NCBI GenBank assembly: GCA_040285745.1
Contig: JAUFOR010000002.1
Coordinates: forward strand, 310,001-374,000
DNA from: Barthelona sp. PCE
Taxonomy: Eukaryota > Metamonada: BaSk clade
DNA length: 64,000 nt
Direction: 5' to 3'
In this document: positions 36,728-47,242 of the stretch, one piece after another
Layout: the number at the start of each line of letters is the position of its first letter
How positions within the stretch are numbered: the first letter of the stretch is position 1
Notes under the pieces: generated by a model
Seen by the model: the letters and a program-made list of their open reading frames with translations, nothing else
Told to the model about the DNA's origin: nothing
Database searches by the model: none
Position numbers and translations under genes: made by a program

Positions 36728-38581
36728 TTATTGATATCCACTCTGATTTAGACTTCTAATGAGTGCTTGTCTAACAATGGGCTCCTTCCTTAACACCTCC
36801 ATTGCCTCTTCTAACGTGAAGAGATTACTGGCTCTTAACAAAGCAATTGGAACGATACTTTCAACTCCAGAAGCAGCTTCAACGTAATTCTCAACACTCA
36901 AATCATTAGGAAAGTCTGTTCTGCGATAGATGCTCTCCAACAAACACCGCCTAGATTCTTTCTCTTCCAATTTTGCAATCTTTGAAATAATGCCAATTGC
37001 TCGATGGAACAACTTCTTATTTGATATCCTCAGATCAACCATGAGGTTATGGAATACCTTGCCTGACTGGATGTGACCAGCTGTTGTTATAGCATTTAAG
37101 ATTAGTTTTAATGCAAATGCACTAAGCTCACTTGTGTTTTTATCAAGACCAAATTCTTTTAGTGAATAAACGATAGTTTCTGATGGTAAATCCATGGCAG
37201 CCTCAAGTTGGATGCTGGTTTCTCCTAAACTCATACCATTGTCTGGTGAAGTAACTTGAATTGCCTCAAAGGGAACCATTCCATTTAATGCATTCTTAAA
37301 AGACTTCAAACGACGTTTATGTTCATCATTGACAAGCATTATTGAGTAGTGTAATGCTTCCATCTCCTCCAGCCTTGTCTTAATTGAAAGAACCTCTTGA
37401 GATAGGCTTTGGAACCCAACAAACAAAACAACGTCACGTGATGATAAATTGTGAATAACAACATTGGTGAACTCACTGAGATCAATACGATAGTAATAAC
37501 CACTGTTTTTGATCTTATTCCAGTGCTGTGAAGCTTGTTCTTGAGATTCAAACTCTGGATGCGCTGATGTAAAGAAATCGAAACCTTCCTCAATGAAACC
37601 ACGTACAGTATCAAAACGAGCTCCGTACGTTGGTGGGCATTCGGAAGCATCAATGACACCAACACAACCGCTTAATCCAGAACCTAAATACACTAATCTA
37701 CCACCATAACGCAACGCTGTGACAACCGAGTCAATGATCTCACCCAACAATGTATTTTGGGAGTATGCCGCATACATGGCATCTGCATACTTTAAAATAC
37801 AATCCCTAACGTTAAGTACAGGATTCAAAACACAATGGAAAACCGTCTCCAATATAATCTTCGTAGCACTACCTCCCTTCATACGGGTAGAACCTGTAAT
37901 CGGCTCGGGGCCAACAACTGGTGTCAGGGGAACAAACATGGGATCGTTGTTATCCAAATTCATCAATATATCCTTGATAGTCAAATCATGACAATCAATA
38001 TATGTGTCTCTAGCTAAAGAAATTGGGCTAAATCCGATAAGAGCCTTGATTGCACGCTCATCATTTGCCAAAAAGTGCAACTGTGAAGCAACATAAGTTG
38101 CACTGAGGCCACAAGTGATACCAACATACAAAAATGTGTGATACTCATCAAGACGAGATCTCAACATTTTAATGTCGTCAATTGCGGTTGTTCCATCATC
38201 TTCAGCGTTTTCTTGTGCTTTGATCAATGCACAATCACCCCCTGCTATTAAATAAGTACAAATAATATAATCACTCAAACCTTTTTCCATCAAATAATCA
38301 TTGAACGTGGCCGAACACATAGCTGCTATTCTTCCTGAAGTGCCAGCTCCCGAAAAACATATCAACAATGGCTTTTCCTCAGATACCCCTCGTGTGTGAA
38401 CTAAACCGACAAGGCGCTCCATTTCATTCAGAAAATCAGCATCCAATAGCGAGTCAAACGATTCAAAGCCCGTAAACATCTGTGCATCACTCTGCCGCAG
38501 TTTTTTTAATATTCCTATCGATGTATCTACGTCAATGTCGCGCGTGATTGTGTTGGACCTCTCCGTTAGAGGTATATTCAT
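36728..38581 (-). CDS. Double-SIS protein of the glucokinase-regulatory/MurQ family
   Basis: A 617-residue protein with two SIS (sugar isomerase) domains, the architecture of glucokinase regulatory protein (human GCKR is similar in size) derived from bacterial N-acetylmuramate-6-phosphate etherase. SIS 1 has GAGTSG (78-83), AGGDCALIKAQ (113-123), ENAEDDG (124-130) and ITGSTRMKGG (228-237). SIS 2 has GSGLSG (300-305) and DASECPPT (311-318). In MurQ the ASEC glutamate and the AEDD region lie in one chain, while here they sit in different halves. The protein may bind a hexose phosphate. Whether it regulates a hexokinase or cleaves a sugar lactyl ether is open. The helical C-terminal cap (about 480-617) is present. 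Confidence 0.7.
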   Translation of the reverse strand: MNIPLTERSNTITRDIDVDTSIGILKKLRQSDAQMFTGFESFDSLLDADFLNEMERLVGLVHTRGVSEEKPLLICFSGAGTSGRIAAMCSATFNDYLMEKGLSDYIICTYLIAGGDCALIKAQENAEDDGTTAIDDIKMLRSRLDEYHTFLYVGITCGLSATYVASQLHFLANDERAIKALIGFSPISLARDTYIDCHDLTIKDILMNLDNNDPMFVPLTPVVGPEPITGSTRMKGGSATKIILETVFHCVLNPVLNVRDCILKYADAMYAAYSQNTLLGEIIDSVVTALRYGGRLVYLGSGLSGCVGVIDASECPPTYGARFDTVRGFIEEGFDFFTSAHPEFESQEQASQHWNKIKNSGYYYRIDLSEFTNVVIHNLSSRDVVLFVGFQSLSQEVLSIKTRLEEMEALHYSIMLVNDEHKRRLKSFKNALNGMVPFEAIQVTSPDNGMSLGETSIQLEAAMDLPSETIVYSLKEFGLDKNTSELSAFALKLILNAITTAGHIQSGKVFHNLMVDLRISNKKLFHRAIGIISKIAKLEEKESRRCLLESIYRRTDFPNDLSVENYVEAASGVESIVPIALLRASNLFTLEEAMEVLRKEPIVRQALIRSLNQSGYQ

Positions 38582-39023
38582 TTTGTATGGAATGGTTGGG
38601 AAAAAATAATACAGAATCTTTCACGAAATATCTAGTTAAACACTACAAATGCATGTAAAAATGAGCTGAAGGACCACTTTTGATGTTTTTAAGCGGTCAT
38701 CAGCTAATTGTGAGTTTCCCATTCTTGATAGTAGTGCAATCCATTTCTCCTTCATAATTCGTATTAGAAGATAAATTTACATAAACACCGTGGAAATGGA
38801 TATATTATCCTCTTTACCACTAAATAAGCAAAAAAACTTAACACCGGTATTCATTCTTAGCTATTAAACTCTCAAAAAATTTTTAAATTGAGCTGAAAAG
38901 GATATCTAGAGATGTTTAACTTGAAATACTACCATGAATCATGCACATCATTATAAATGTGAGCATTACACACATTCTCACCCTACTCCAGTTCATATAT
39001 GAGATACAGTGCTTAATCACATA
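38582..39023. other. Divergent intergenic spacer
   Basis: A+T-rich region of about 440 bases between the SIS-protein start (minus) and the next plus-strand gene. No gene or RNA recognised. Confidence 0.45.
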
Positions 39024-40568
39024 ATGAGCAGCGGGACCAATGTACTGGAAGACTTTTTCTTGCCCGAAAAAGTATTTTCAAATTCTAGTATGTCATCCAC
39101 CAACTTTTCGTTTATTTTCAATGGTTCAACGGGCATAACCCTACCAAAAAAACTTAGGTATGGTTCAATCGATCTTAAACACAAACCTTTTCGAACACAT
39201 TTTCAGTTCCCTGTTAAAAGTCGGGCAATGTACATGAATAATTCAACAATTTTCCCCAACGATGATGGGAAATCGGTGCTACAAATGAATGACGGGCAAT
39301 ATGCATCACTACCGTTTCGAATAGAGAATTTTGATTCTGTTTTTGGTTCATATCGATATTTTCAAGCGAAATATGGTCTTTATCATATAGATCACATTGG
39401 ATATGTTAAAGTACCGCCAAAAATAACACTCATATCACAATTTTTTTTCAACTTTGATGACTATCCTAGATTTCTTTCATTTGATCGTAATGAATGTACT
39501 GGCAACATGTTCTTTTTCTATAAAGATAGGTTTGAGATAATACATGAGGATGAACTATGTCGAAATGAAAGCAGGAATGTAGTATTACATGATAATTTTG
39601 AACTTGGTTTTTTTGATGGTTTTAATTATTGCACATCACTTCTAGGACTATCTCGTGAACACAGCGGCACAATAATGCTTTACGATGAAAGAATTTGTGC
39701 TAAAAAATCAAGGCCCATTGAGATATGTTTAGAACCTCTCACGAATGTTAAAACTTTAAGTGCTTCACGAATAGTATCTTTAACAAATACGCATATCAAG
39801 GTGTATGACATCAGAAATACAACTGTTCCCCTGCATAGCATCCGATTAAAGTATGCCCCTTTGGCCAACTCTTTAGTTTTTGATGAAACAAAGAAAGCTT
39901 TTCTTTTTTTGAGCGAATCATATGACAGTGCTAGTATTGGGCGTGTTGACAGCACTGTGTTGACATTGAAGAGTGACATTATACCTTTTAAGCTCAATAC
40001 AGATCGTAACTGTGTATCTCTTTCAACGAACTCAGTGCATCTGTATTCAAATAATTCGCACTCTCAATTTACTCCATTACACAGCAGTATTGACATTGAT
40101 AGGCAGCGGCGGTGGGGTGGAATTGATGTTAAAGACGAATACAAAGGGGAACTGGATAGCATTGGTTTCAGAAAGTTTGTTCCACAGTTCACAAGTTCAG
40201 AGGAAGAACCTAACACCACCACCGTTGAATCTGGAGAGGAGGGGGAGACAGAGAAAGAACGACGTGGCCTGGACGAACTTGATGAGTTGTTTGAAAAATC
40301 CTGCAATGTTTTGCAGAAGCATTTCCATATTTCTGATATTTCTCCCGATTCTAGTCTTGATATAGATGGAATGGGTACCCCCAAGAGTATATATTCATTT
40401 GTTGATTGGAAGAAGATGAAGACAGTTGACCATACTGAAAAAGTGGATTTGAAAAAACGCCGATACAATTTTTTACCACTTGTAACTAAGGAAAGAACAG
40501 CTTTAAGCAAACAATTACGAACATTTACATCATTGATGAATATAGAATCAATGTCAACTCAACAGTAA
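39024..40568 (+). CDS. Hypothetical protein, possible beta-propeller
   Basis: A 514-residue protein of unrecognised family. Start is the ATG 39024; a GTG 15 bases upstream extends the frame. The middle contains short strands such as HIKVYDIRNTTVPLHSIRL, a WD-like 'vyDiRn' element, so a degenerate propeller is possible. I considered the Rrn6/TAF1C Pol I factor because of that element, but evidence is weak. The C-terminal ~150 residues are hydrophilic and acidic (TTVESGEEGETEKERRG) followed by a basic end. No membrane segment or signal peptide. Its stop is 35 bases from the convergent CNOT9 stop. Confidence 0.45.
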   Translation: MSSGTNVLEDFFLPEKVFSNSSMSSTNFSFIFNGSTGITLPKKLRYGSIDLKHKPFRTHFQFPVKSRAMYMNNSTIFPNDDGKSVLQMNDGQYASLPFRIENFDSVFGSYRYFQAKYGLYHIDHIGYVKVPPKITLISQFFFNFDDYPRFLSFDRNECTGNMFFFYKDRFEIIHEDELCRNESRNVVLHDNFELGFFDGFNYCTSLLGLSREHSGTIMLYDERICAKKSRPIEICLEPLTNVKTLSASRIVSLTNTHIKVYDIRNTTVPLHSIRLKYAPLANSLVFDETKKAFLFLSESYDSASIGRVDSTVLTLKSDIIPFKLNTDRNCVSLSTNSVHLYSNNSHSQFTPLHSSIDIDRQRRWGGIDVKDEYKGELDSIGFRKFVPQFTSSEEEPNTTTVESGEEGETEKERRGLDELDELFEKSCNVLQKHFHISDISPDSSLDIDGMGTPKSIYSFVDWKKMKTVDHTEKVDLKKRRYNFLPLVTKERTALSKQLRTFTSLMNIESMSTQQ

Positions 40569-40603
40569 TTTCTATAAATAAACAATCATCTATTTTCATC
40601 TAT

Positions 40604-41617
40604 TTATTTTTCCAAAAACGCCACAATATTATCAACAAGTGCATCTACTTTTTCTCTATCTACTGCACTAAAACCAGATCTTTTCTTAATATCATTAAAA
40701 ACCCTTGCATCCAACAATACATGATTACGATAATTAGGATAATGACTGAAGAAAATATTGTAACATTTTAAAGTAAGTTCAACTAACCGATCATAACCTA
40801 AACAATTGTTTAATAAAAGAGGAATATTCTCTACAAAATTTTCAAACTGCTTCATGATAATATCTGATCTGGTTTGATTGGCAATGATTGCTTCCAAGTT
40901 ACTCACATTCAAAAAGTTGTAAATAATACACAAACAAAGCATTAATGAATTTTCACTATAAGTTTTAAAAAATAACTGGACATAATCTATTAGAACATCA
41001 TACATACCTCCTGCTAAACATAAATAAACAGCCAAGGCGTGTGTTGTGTCTTTCTTCTGCCCATGATGCTTCTTTTCCTTTGTGATATTAGCAACCATGG
41101 ACCATATACGATCACAAAATGTGAAATTAATGTTGGGTCGATCTAAGGTCTCTTCAATAAAGGGTAGAAACATTGTCACGGTGGAACTGTTAATGAATGG
41201 TTCACGAGTTTGATCATGGTTGGTGAATAAATGCATAAGATAAGCAACGTTTTGTAAAATTTGTGTTGGAGCCCAGTTTTCTTCAATGTACAGTTTCGGA
41301 AGCTCCGTATACACTTCTTCTAGTAAAATAGGCAATACACCAGGGGAAAACCATAGCAATTTTGTAATAGCACTTGAAACCTTATCTGTGCTTATATTGT
41401 GCTTCTGAACGCGCTTGTGCCCACCCAATTTGCTATCTACTGGGGTTAAAAGACGCATTATATCTCGAATAGAGGCATAACGTTCCTCAGGACCGTTGAA
41501 CAGGCCCAAAAGTGTTGTTGATATGTAGTTAATCAGCTCAGACATCAAACTGATTACTGTCTCAGATGCAGAATGTGGAAAAAAAAGGGGGATTGAGCAA
41601 GAAACAGGTCTTACCAT
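40604..41617 (-). CDS. CNOT9/Rcd1 (Caf40)-like CCR4-NOT subunit
   Basis: A 337-residue helical-repeat protein resembling CNOT9: LLWFSPGVLPILLEEVYTELP matches its [21 protein letters not shown] region, and the repeats that follow (TQILQNVAYLMHLFTNHDQTREPFI, then TMFLPFIEETLDRPNINF) match in spacing and hydrophobic pattern. CNOT9 bridges CCR4-NOT to mRNA decay and miRNA effectors. The family is conserved across eukaryotes, so the unusual divergence here is notable. The first 24 residues could instead be leader sequence: a pyrimidine-rich tract precedes the second in-frame ATG at 41545, giving MSELINYI as an alternative start. Confidence 0.65.
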   Translation of the reverse strand: MVRPVSCSIPLFFPHSASETVISLMSELINYISTTLLGLFNGPEERYASIRDIMRLLTPVDSKLGGHKRVQKHNISTDKVSSAITKLLWFSPGVLPILLEEVYTELPKLYIEENWAPTQILQNVAYLMHLFTNHDQTREPFINSSTVTMFLPFIEETLDRPNINFTFCDRIWSMVANITKEKKHHGQKKDTTHALAVYLCLAGGMYDVLIDYVQLFFKTYSENSLMLCLCIIYNFLNVSNLEAIIANQTRSDIIMKQFENFVENIPLLLNNCLGYDRLVELTLKCYNIFFSHYPNYRNHVLLDARVFNDIKKRSGFSAVDREKVDALVDNIVAFLEK

Positions 41618-42140
41618 ACTTGAGATTTCTCAGTTCGATACAGTTTCATTGATGGGTAGAAAAGTGATATTTGTGAGCATTAACACTGAAAAATTCCGAA
41701 AAACACATCCTTTGAGTGAATTTTTCGTAAAAATACAAATTATGGAGTTTGTTCTGCTACAATGCGTTTAGTCGGTATAGTGGCACTAGAATAATGCGGT
41801 TAAATGACAGAAAATGCGAGTTACCATACCCGATGGACTTAATGCCAAAATCTCAATATTTCACATTTTTAGACCATTGACAACTATATACCCCCACAAA
41901 ATTCCACATTAACCGGGATAGAAGAGGAATAACAGAAAAACCTGCCTTTTGTAGTAAAAATCGATTTCAGCACTACAGCAACTATTTATAGTGAAATTTT
42001 ACCGCTAGGCATGCGCAAATAGGTCAATTACATTGCTTTACACTGCGTATTTGCTTGTATATGGTTACAAAATTGTATTCTTGAATATCTCCGCTTACAG
42101 TCTTTTTTTAACTTACTATAACCAATAGAGACTTTCAACT
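41618..42140. other. Divergent intergenic spacer, about 520 bases
   Basis: Region between the CNOT9-like start (minus) and the SLC4 gene (plus). A+T-rich. No tRNA, RNA gene or repeat found; it presumably includes the SLC4 promoter and leader. Confidence 0.45.
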
Positions 42141-44522
42141 ATGCCAGTACACGAAACTGATTATTCTTTTAACCTTGATGATATGAGTACAGAGATTGAA
42201 ATTGAGCTTCATTCTGAGGCATCAGAAGTATCTGATTATGCTGTGAGCCCCAGTATTGCTCGAGCACCAAGCGTCCTGGGATCACTAAGCACATTCCAAT
42301 ACACAAAATCACTTTCTCGTTCTAGTGCAAAGCTTCAAGCCTTAAACAGAGTTCATTCGAGTCATCCAGAGGGTACTTTTTCCCCTGAGCCCGAGTATAT
42401 ACCATCCAAAGTTGAAGTTCATACTCTTTTGGAATTTTTCCGTCGTGGAGCTTTATTCGAAACTAAAGAGACAGAAATTTCTGCTATTTTCAGTTCTGCT
42501 GTCAACAACCTCGTGAAAGAAAAGCTTCTTTCTCCTTTACTTTTCTCTCCAGCTTATCAAGCACTTATTCGTTCACAAGAGGCATATGCCCAAGCCGTTG
42601 GTGAAGCCTTTGACTTCTCATTGGGATATGTCGAGAACCTTGATGAACCATTAGTTGCAGTCACAAGACTGGAGCATCCAGTTAACTTTGATGCTTCTGA
42701 TAACGTCCCAACAAAGTGGATTTTTGTTTTCCTTCTGCCACTTGCTTATGAAAGCAATCCCGTTGTTATGGTTTCAATCATCAATACACTAACATACCTT
42801 ATGTCATTGGACGCTGTGCATTGTTCTGCCTTTTTAGCACCTGATCTTGAGACCTTCCTAGGTGAAGTCGAAGCTGAGCTAATGGATAGAAATCTAATTG
42901 CTGCTGCTGATTGCGCTTCACCAAAGCCAAAAAAAAAAGATGTTGGATTTAGTGAAAAGACCCGTCGTGCTGAGTTTATCGCATCTTTATCACCCCAAAA
43001 GGGAATTTTTGGTGAATTTATCAAAGATTGTAAGAGATTTGGTAAATATTACAAGCGTACATGGACTAATGCCTGGAATGGTAAGCTTCTTGCTTCCATT
43101 TTCTTTATTTTCTTTGCTGTTCTTGCTCCTGCCGTTTCTTTCGGTGCCATCATTGGTGAAGTTACTGAAAATGCTATTGGTGTTAACGAATGTCTTATTT
43201 CTGCTGCAGTTCTAGGTATTTTCTATGCAATTTTTGGTAATCCACTCATTGTTATTGGTGCTACCGGACCCATCCTTGTCTTCACCCGTTTAATTATGGA
43301 CCTATCAAAGCTTTGGGAGGTTGATTTCCTGCAGCTTTACGGTTGGATCTCTGTATGGACTGGCGTTTGTCTTATTATCATTGGTCTGCTAGGTTTTTCC
43401 ACGTTGATGAGATATGCCACGCGTTTCCTTGATGAAATCTTTTCTTCTCTAATTGGTCTAATCTTCATTTACGAAGCAATCAAGTATCTAATCAAGGTCT
43501 TTTCTGATCATGAGGTCTATGAACCTGAAACTGCTTGGTTAACGCTTGTTTTACAGTTGGGTACCCTCTATCTTTCACGTCGTTTTGTTGCTCTCAAAAA
43601 GAGCAAATATCTCAGCAAGACCCTTCGCACTATCATTGCCGATCTCGGCACTATCATTAGCATCATCCTCATGACCACACTCGATGTGATTGTTGAGGAT
43701 AACCATACTGTGACAGACAAGCTTATATTGCCTTCCGACGTTTGGTCGCCCACATCCGGTCGTGATTGGCTTGTTCCGTTATTTGACATGAAGACCAGCG
43801 TTATTCTGCTGAGTATCCTTCCTGCGCTATTGCAGACCGTGCTTGTTGTTATTGATCACAACATCACCGTCCATCTTGTATACCATGTTGATAACAAATG
43901 TATGCCACCAGTATACTCATTCGACCTCATTGTAATTGGAATCACGTGTCTGTTCACTGGTCCGTTCGGATTGGTTGTTTCATGTGGTGCTACGGTGCGT
44001 TCAATCAACCTCCTGTTCTCTCAGTCTGTCACGGAAATCATGCCTGATGAAGATGGAAAACAAGTAACGAGGGTTATCAAGTGTTACGACAATCGAGTGT
44101 CTAACCTCGTCATCCACATTCTCGTATTTTGCGCTCTTTTGGCAAGCTCAATCTTTAAGTATCTGCCACTTGGAGTCCTTCAAGGTGTGTTTTTGTCGAT
44201 GGGTATCTCTACTATTATCAATAACCAGCTTTTCGAACGTGTGATGCTCCTATTCCAAGAGAAGCAATTGCATAATGTTCATTCATATCTACGTACTGTA
44301 TGTTCGAAATCCATCAACATCTTCACGATCATCCAAGTCCTCCTTATTGGATTCCTGTGGTTGGTTAAGTCTTCTGCTTTTGCCATTGTATTCCCCATTG
44401 TATTATTGCTCCTCCCATTGGTTAGGTTCAAGATACTCCCAAGATTCATCCCTGAGAACGATTTAGCCGAACTTGACCGCGAAGAAGAAGCTGAAGATCA
44501 TGAGGATGATGTTCTTAACTAA
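42141..44522 (+). CDS. SLC4-family anion (bicarbonate/borate) transporter
   Basis: A 793-residue transporter. The N-terminal ~290 residues form a cytosolic domain resembling the band-3 N-terminal fold. The membrane part starts near residue 310 with KLLASIFFIFFAVLAPAVSFGAIIGEVTE and has the family's FGNPLIVIGATGPILVF segment, then LLQTVLVVIDHNITVHLVY where the family has ...FMDQQITA.., and ends in an acidic tail. SLC4 proteins move bicarbonate, chloride or borate across the plasma membrane. Which anion is not decidable. The gene contains an internal long lysine run (KPKKKKDV). Its stop is 23 bases from the convergent HEAT-protein stop. Confidence 0.85.
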   Translation: MPVHETDYSFNLDDMSTEIEIELHSEASEVSDYAVSPSIARAPSVLGSLSTFQYTKSLSRSSAKLQALNRVHSSHPEGTFSPEPEYIPSKVEVHTLLEFFRRGALFETKETEISAIFSSAVNNLVKEKLLSPLLFSPAYQALIRSQEAYAQAVGEAFDFSLGYVENLDEPLVAVTRLEHPVNFDASDNVPTKWIFVFLLPLAYESNPVVMVSIINTLTYLMSLDAVHCSAFLAPDLETFLGEVEAELMDRNLIAAADCASPKPKKKDVGFSEKTRRAEFIASLSPQKGIFGEFIKDCKRFGKYYKRTWTNAWNGKLLASIFFIFFAVLAPAVSFGAIIGEVTENAIGVNECLISAAVLGIFYAIFGNPLIVIGATGPILVFTRLIMDLSKLWEVDFLQLYGWISVWTGVCLIIIGLLGFSTLMRYATRFLDEIFSSLIGLIFIYEAIKYLIKVFSDHEVYEPETAWLTLVLQLGTLYLSRRFVALKKSKYLSKTLRTIIADLGTIISIILMTTLDVIVEDNHTVTDKLILPSDVWSPTSGRDWLVPLFDMKTSVILLSILPALLQTVLVVIDHNITVHLVYHVDNKCMPPVYSFDLIVIGITCLFTGPFGLVVSCGATVRSINLLFSQSVTEIMPDEDGKQVTRVIKCYDNRVSNLVIHILVFCALLASSIFKYLPLGVLQGVFLSMGISTIINNQLFERVMLLFQEKQLHNVHSYLRTVCSKSINIFTIIQVLLIGFLWLVKSSAFAIVFPIVLLLLPLVRFKILPRFIPENDLAELDREEEAEDHEDDVLN

Positions 44523-44545
44523 CTCTACATGAGTAAATACTTTTA

Positions 44546-47002
44546 TTAAGCAAGATATACGGCACTACGTAATTTTTGAGCGATTTCACGAATACTACGC
44601 TTGGGATGATCAAGGAGTGTGCGTGTTTGCAACTTGAGCGTCTGATTGAAGTGTTTAAACTTTTCAGGCTGTACCTTGAAAACCTTTGACAGCAATGCAA
44701 TGTTAACTTCGTTGATTGGAAGGAATGTGGATGGTGCAAAATGCTCAATATATCTGTTAATAATAACGTCAGGTGCCAAAGCTAGTAAGTCGTAGACATA
44801 TTTCGATGCTGAACCAAGATTTTCAACTAAATTCATCATGATGGGTTCGAAAGCAGCCTCCCTAGAGCCGAGCTCGATTTTTACCAACAGCGCAATGAGT
44901 GCAGTACACTGAACATCGAGATCAACACCACTCACGTACAAACTGGTAACAACGGCAATAATACGCGCAATCACTCTGTCGTGGATGGGAGACATGAGCG
45001 CTGTAACATCTGTATCAAACAGATAACTGAGTGCCGTCATTAGTTCATTGACGTAACACGACTTTGGCGCTATGGCAAGGCTGATGAATGCGCTGAGAGA
45101 GCCCAGACTGTGTAGCTTGTCTGAAGCATTCTCTTCAATACGTACCATAAGAGCAAGCATCTCTGCAATGCCAAACATGTTTGGCAATGGTTTGTCACCC
45201 ATTTCCATACGCAACATCGGCAGCGTGATGCAATCGAGCAGATAGGATAAGTGTTTTGAAGCGCAATTAAAGAACTCATGATGATTGAGCAAAAGAGCCG
45301 TCAATGCTATACGTGCCTCACTTGACTCCAATGCTTCCTCTACCATCTTCTTGACTATGGGCCTTGTAACCATGCTCACATCATCGGTCAGACTCAGATA
45401 CAGACCTGTAATGAGAGGAGGATCACCAAAATTAGCATGATCATTTAGGACAACCGTCGACTTCTTACATAAGGAAAGAACAACGGAGAATGACTGCCAT
45501 GTACCTTCCTGGACCATATATCTGATTGCTGAACCAATGTACTTGTCAATAACCTCATGTCCTTGTACATAACCCAAAACCTTGAAAAACTGAATCGGTG
45601 TCATCATCTCAGTGTCGACTAATTCCTCATACTGCTCTAATACTGGATCCAGCTGTTCATCTGTTGTTGCAAGACAGCTTGCCAGATCTGTGCTTTTTTC
45701 TTCCAGAGCTGTGTTAAAAGCCGTTAACAAGCGCTCAGCAACTGCCTCTGAGGGAATAGAACGCAGTAAAACCAGGGCGTTTTCTGACATGGGGTACTTC
45801 TTAAGCATCAGGTCAATCAGTCCCCCAATCAAATCAGACGGCGGATCCCTCATCAACCACATCAAAAAGGCTATGTTGCCCAAAGCGTGCTGCAGTGGTT
45901 TCCCGGTGAGCTCATCGTGATCGATCACCTTAACCAGATGCCTTATGAGCGGCACAGCACTGTCGCAAACCTCCTCTTTGACTGTGTCGTCGTTATATTC
46001 AAAATCAAGGCCAATTGTGTTTTTGATCGTGTTCATCATAGAGTGGAAAGAAAACAGTGTCTTTGTTGTCTCCAATTCACTGTTAGCTGCATAACCCATA
46101 CTGGCAATCTCCTTAAATGAAAATTTAATCACCTCAAACACACCTGTTTTGGATGAACATAATAAACTGTTGGCCAATCCTAGCGCTACCTTACTCGTCT
46201 GCACATCCAATGAGTTGATGCGGAGTTTGCAATATCGTAACAGCTGCATTGCAAAAACACTAAACGCATCAGCGTCGATCTTTAGATTCCTGCATAATTC
46301 ACCAAAACCCAATAGAGATGCGTTCGTGAGCATCTCGTTTGTGCTGTTCATTGCTGTGTCGGCTAGAGTAGTCCAAACAATAGTAATATGCTTGCACAAA
46401 GTGTCAACACCGTATCTGTGAAACTGACTCATACCATCAACTGCCGTCTGTGCGGACAACTCGTTGCTGAGGTTGATAAGATACTGCCCGAACAACCCAA
46501 CAGCGTCACTAGCGAACTTTGGTGAACAAAAAATTGTATCAAAGAGTTGTTGCAGCATCTTTACCTCACCAAATTCTTTATCGTGGATCGGGGAGGGGAA
46601 TGATGAACTGATAATGCTGAAAATTTTCTTTATAGAACGTTCCTTAAAGTTAACAGTCGGAACAATGTCTACCAACAGCTCAAACAGTGCATGAACGGCA
46701 GCAGCAGACTTCATATTGCGGAAGGAACCACGCAACAATTCGGCCAACTCCTCCTCAGACTCATCGATTATACCAGGGAACTTTTTCTGAATGCCCTCAA
46801 TGCATTTAAAACCGTAAATGTACGCCTTTGGCTGGTTTAACCGGTTGAATACCGGAAAAAGCATCGCAAAACTGTCAAAATCATCCTTCGAAAACACCTC
46901 TACTGACTGTAAAGTGCTTTTCAAATCTTTAATACCCTCCAAGAAGACGTCAGGCTCGCTCTGCAACCCAATTATCTCGTATACTGTGCTTCCAATATCC
47001 AT
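44546..47002 (-). CDS. HEAT/ARM-repeat protein, possibly MMS19-like
   Basis: An 818-residue all-helical protein built from HEAT-like repeats. Start is the ATG 47002 (MDIGSTVYEI); a GTG nine codons upstream extends the frame. The last helix region (LLDHPKRSIREIAQKLR) resembles the final HEAT of MMS19 (LDDPKR.VR.EA..), a cytosolic Fe-S cluster targeting factor, but the rest is not clearly diagnostic. Other HEAT proteins, including importin-type ones, are alternatives. No signal peptide, no membrane helix. Confidence 0.45.
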   Translation of the reverse strand: MDIGSTVYEIIGLQSEPDVFLEGIKDLKSTLQSVEVFSKDDFDSFAMLFPVFNRLNQPKAYIYGFKCIEGIQKKFPGIIDESEEELAELLRGSFRNMKSAAAVHALFELLVDIVPTVNFKERSIKKIFSIISSSFPSPIHDKEFGEVKMLQQLFDTIFCSPKFASDAVGLFGQYLINLSNELSAQTAVDGMSQFHRYGVDTLCKHITIVWTTLADTAMNSTNEMLTNASLLGFGELCRNLKIDADAFSVFAMQLLRYCKLRINSLDVQTSKVALGLANSLLCSSKTGVFEVIKFSFKEIASMGYAANSELETTKTLFSFHSMMNTIKNTIGLDFEYNDDTVKEEVCDSAVPLIRHLVKVIDHDELTGKPLQHALGNIAFLMWLMRDPPSDLIGGLIDLMLKKYPMSENALVLLRSIPSEAVAERLLTAFNTALEEKSTDLASCLATTDEQLDPVLEQYEELVDTEMMTPIQFFKVLGYVQGHEVIDKYIGSAIRYMVQEGTWQSFSVVLSLCKKSTVVLNDHANFGDPPLITGLYLSLTDDVSMVTRPIVKKMVEEALESSEARIALTALLLNHHEFFNCASKHLSYLLDCITLPMLRMEMGDKPLPNMFGIAEMLALMVRIEENASDKLHSLGSLSAFISLAIAPKSCYVNELMTALSYLFDTDVTALMSPIHDRVIARIIAVVTSLYVSGVDLDVQCTALIALLVKIELGSREAAFEPIMMNLVENLGSASKYVYDLLALAPDVIINRYIEHFAPSTFLPINEVNIALLSKVFKVQPEKFKHFNQTLKLQTRTLLDHPKRSIREIAQKLRSAVYLA

Positions 47003-47242
47003 TACAAGATGAAAAAACGATAACAACACTACTAACTGCTTATCATGTTTACAATGGGTTATGTGGGCAGCTGCTGCGCACCACGCATATTCTTACCAAA
47101 ATAATTCAACAACGTGATTTCATTTTCAATTTTTGCTCAGCATTGATAAGTAAATAGATTTGTTACATAGGTCTAAGCTCTGATATGATACCACATTAAG
47201 GCAATTAGGATCGTGCAAAAGTTAAAGGTATGGACTTTATTT

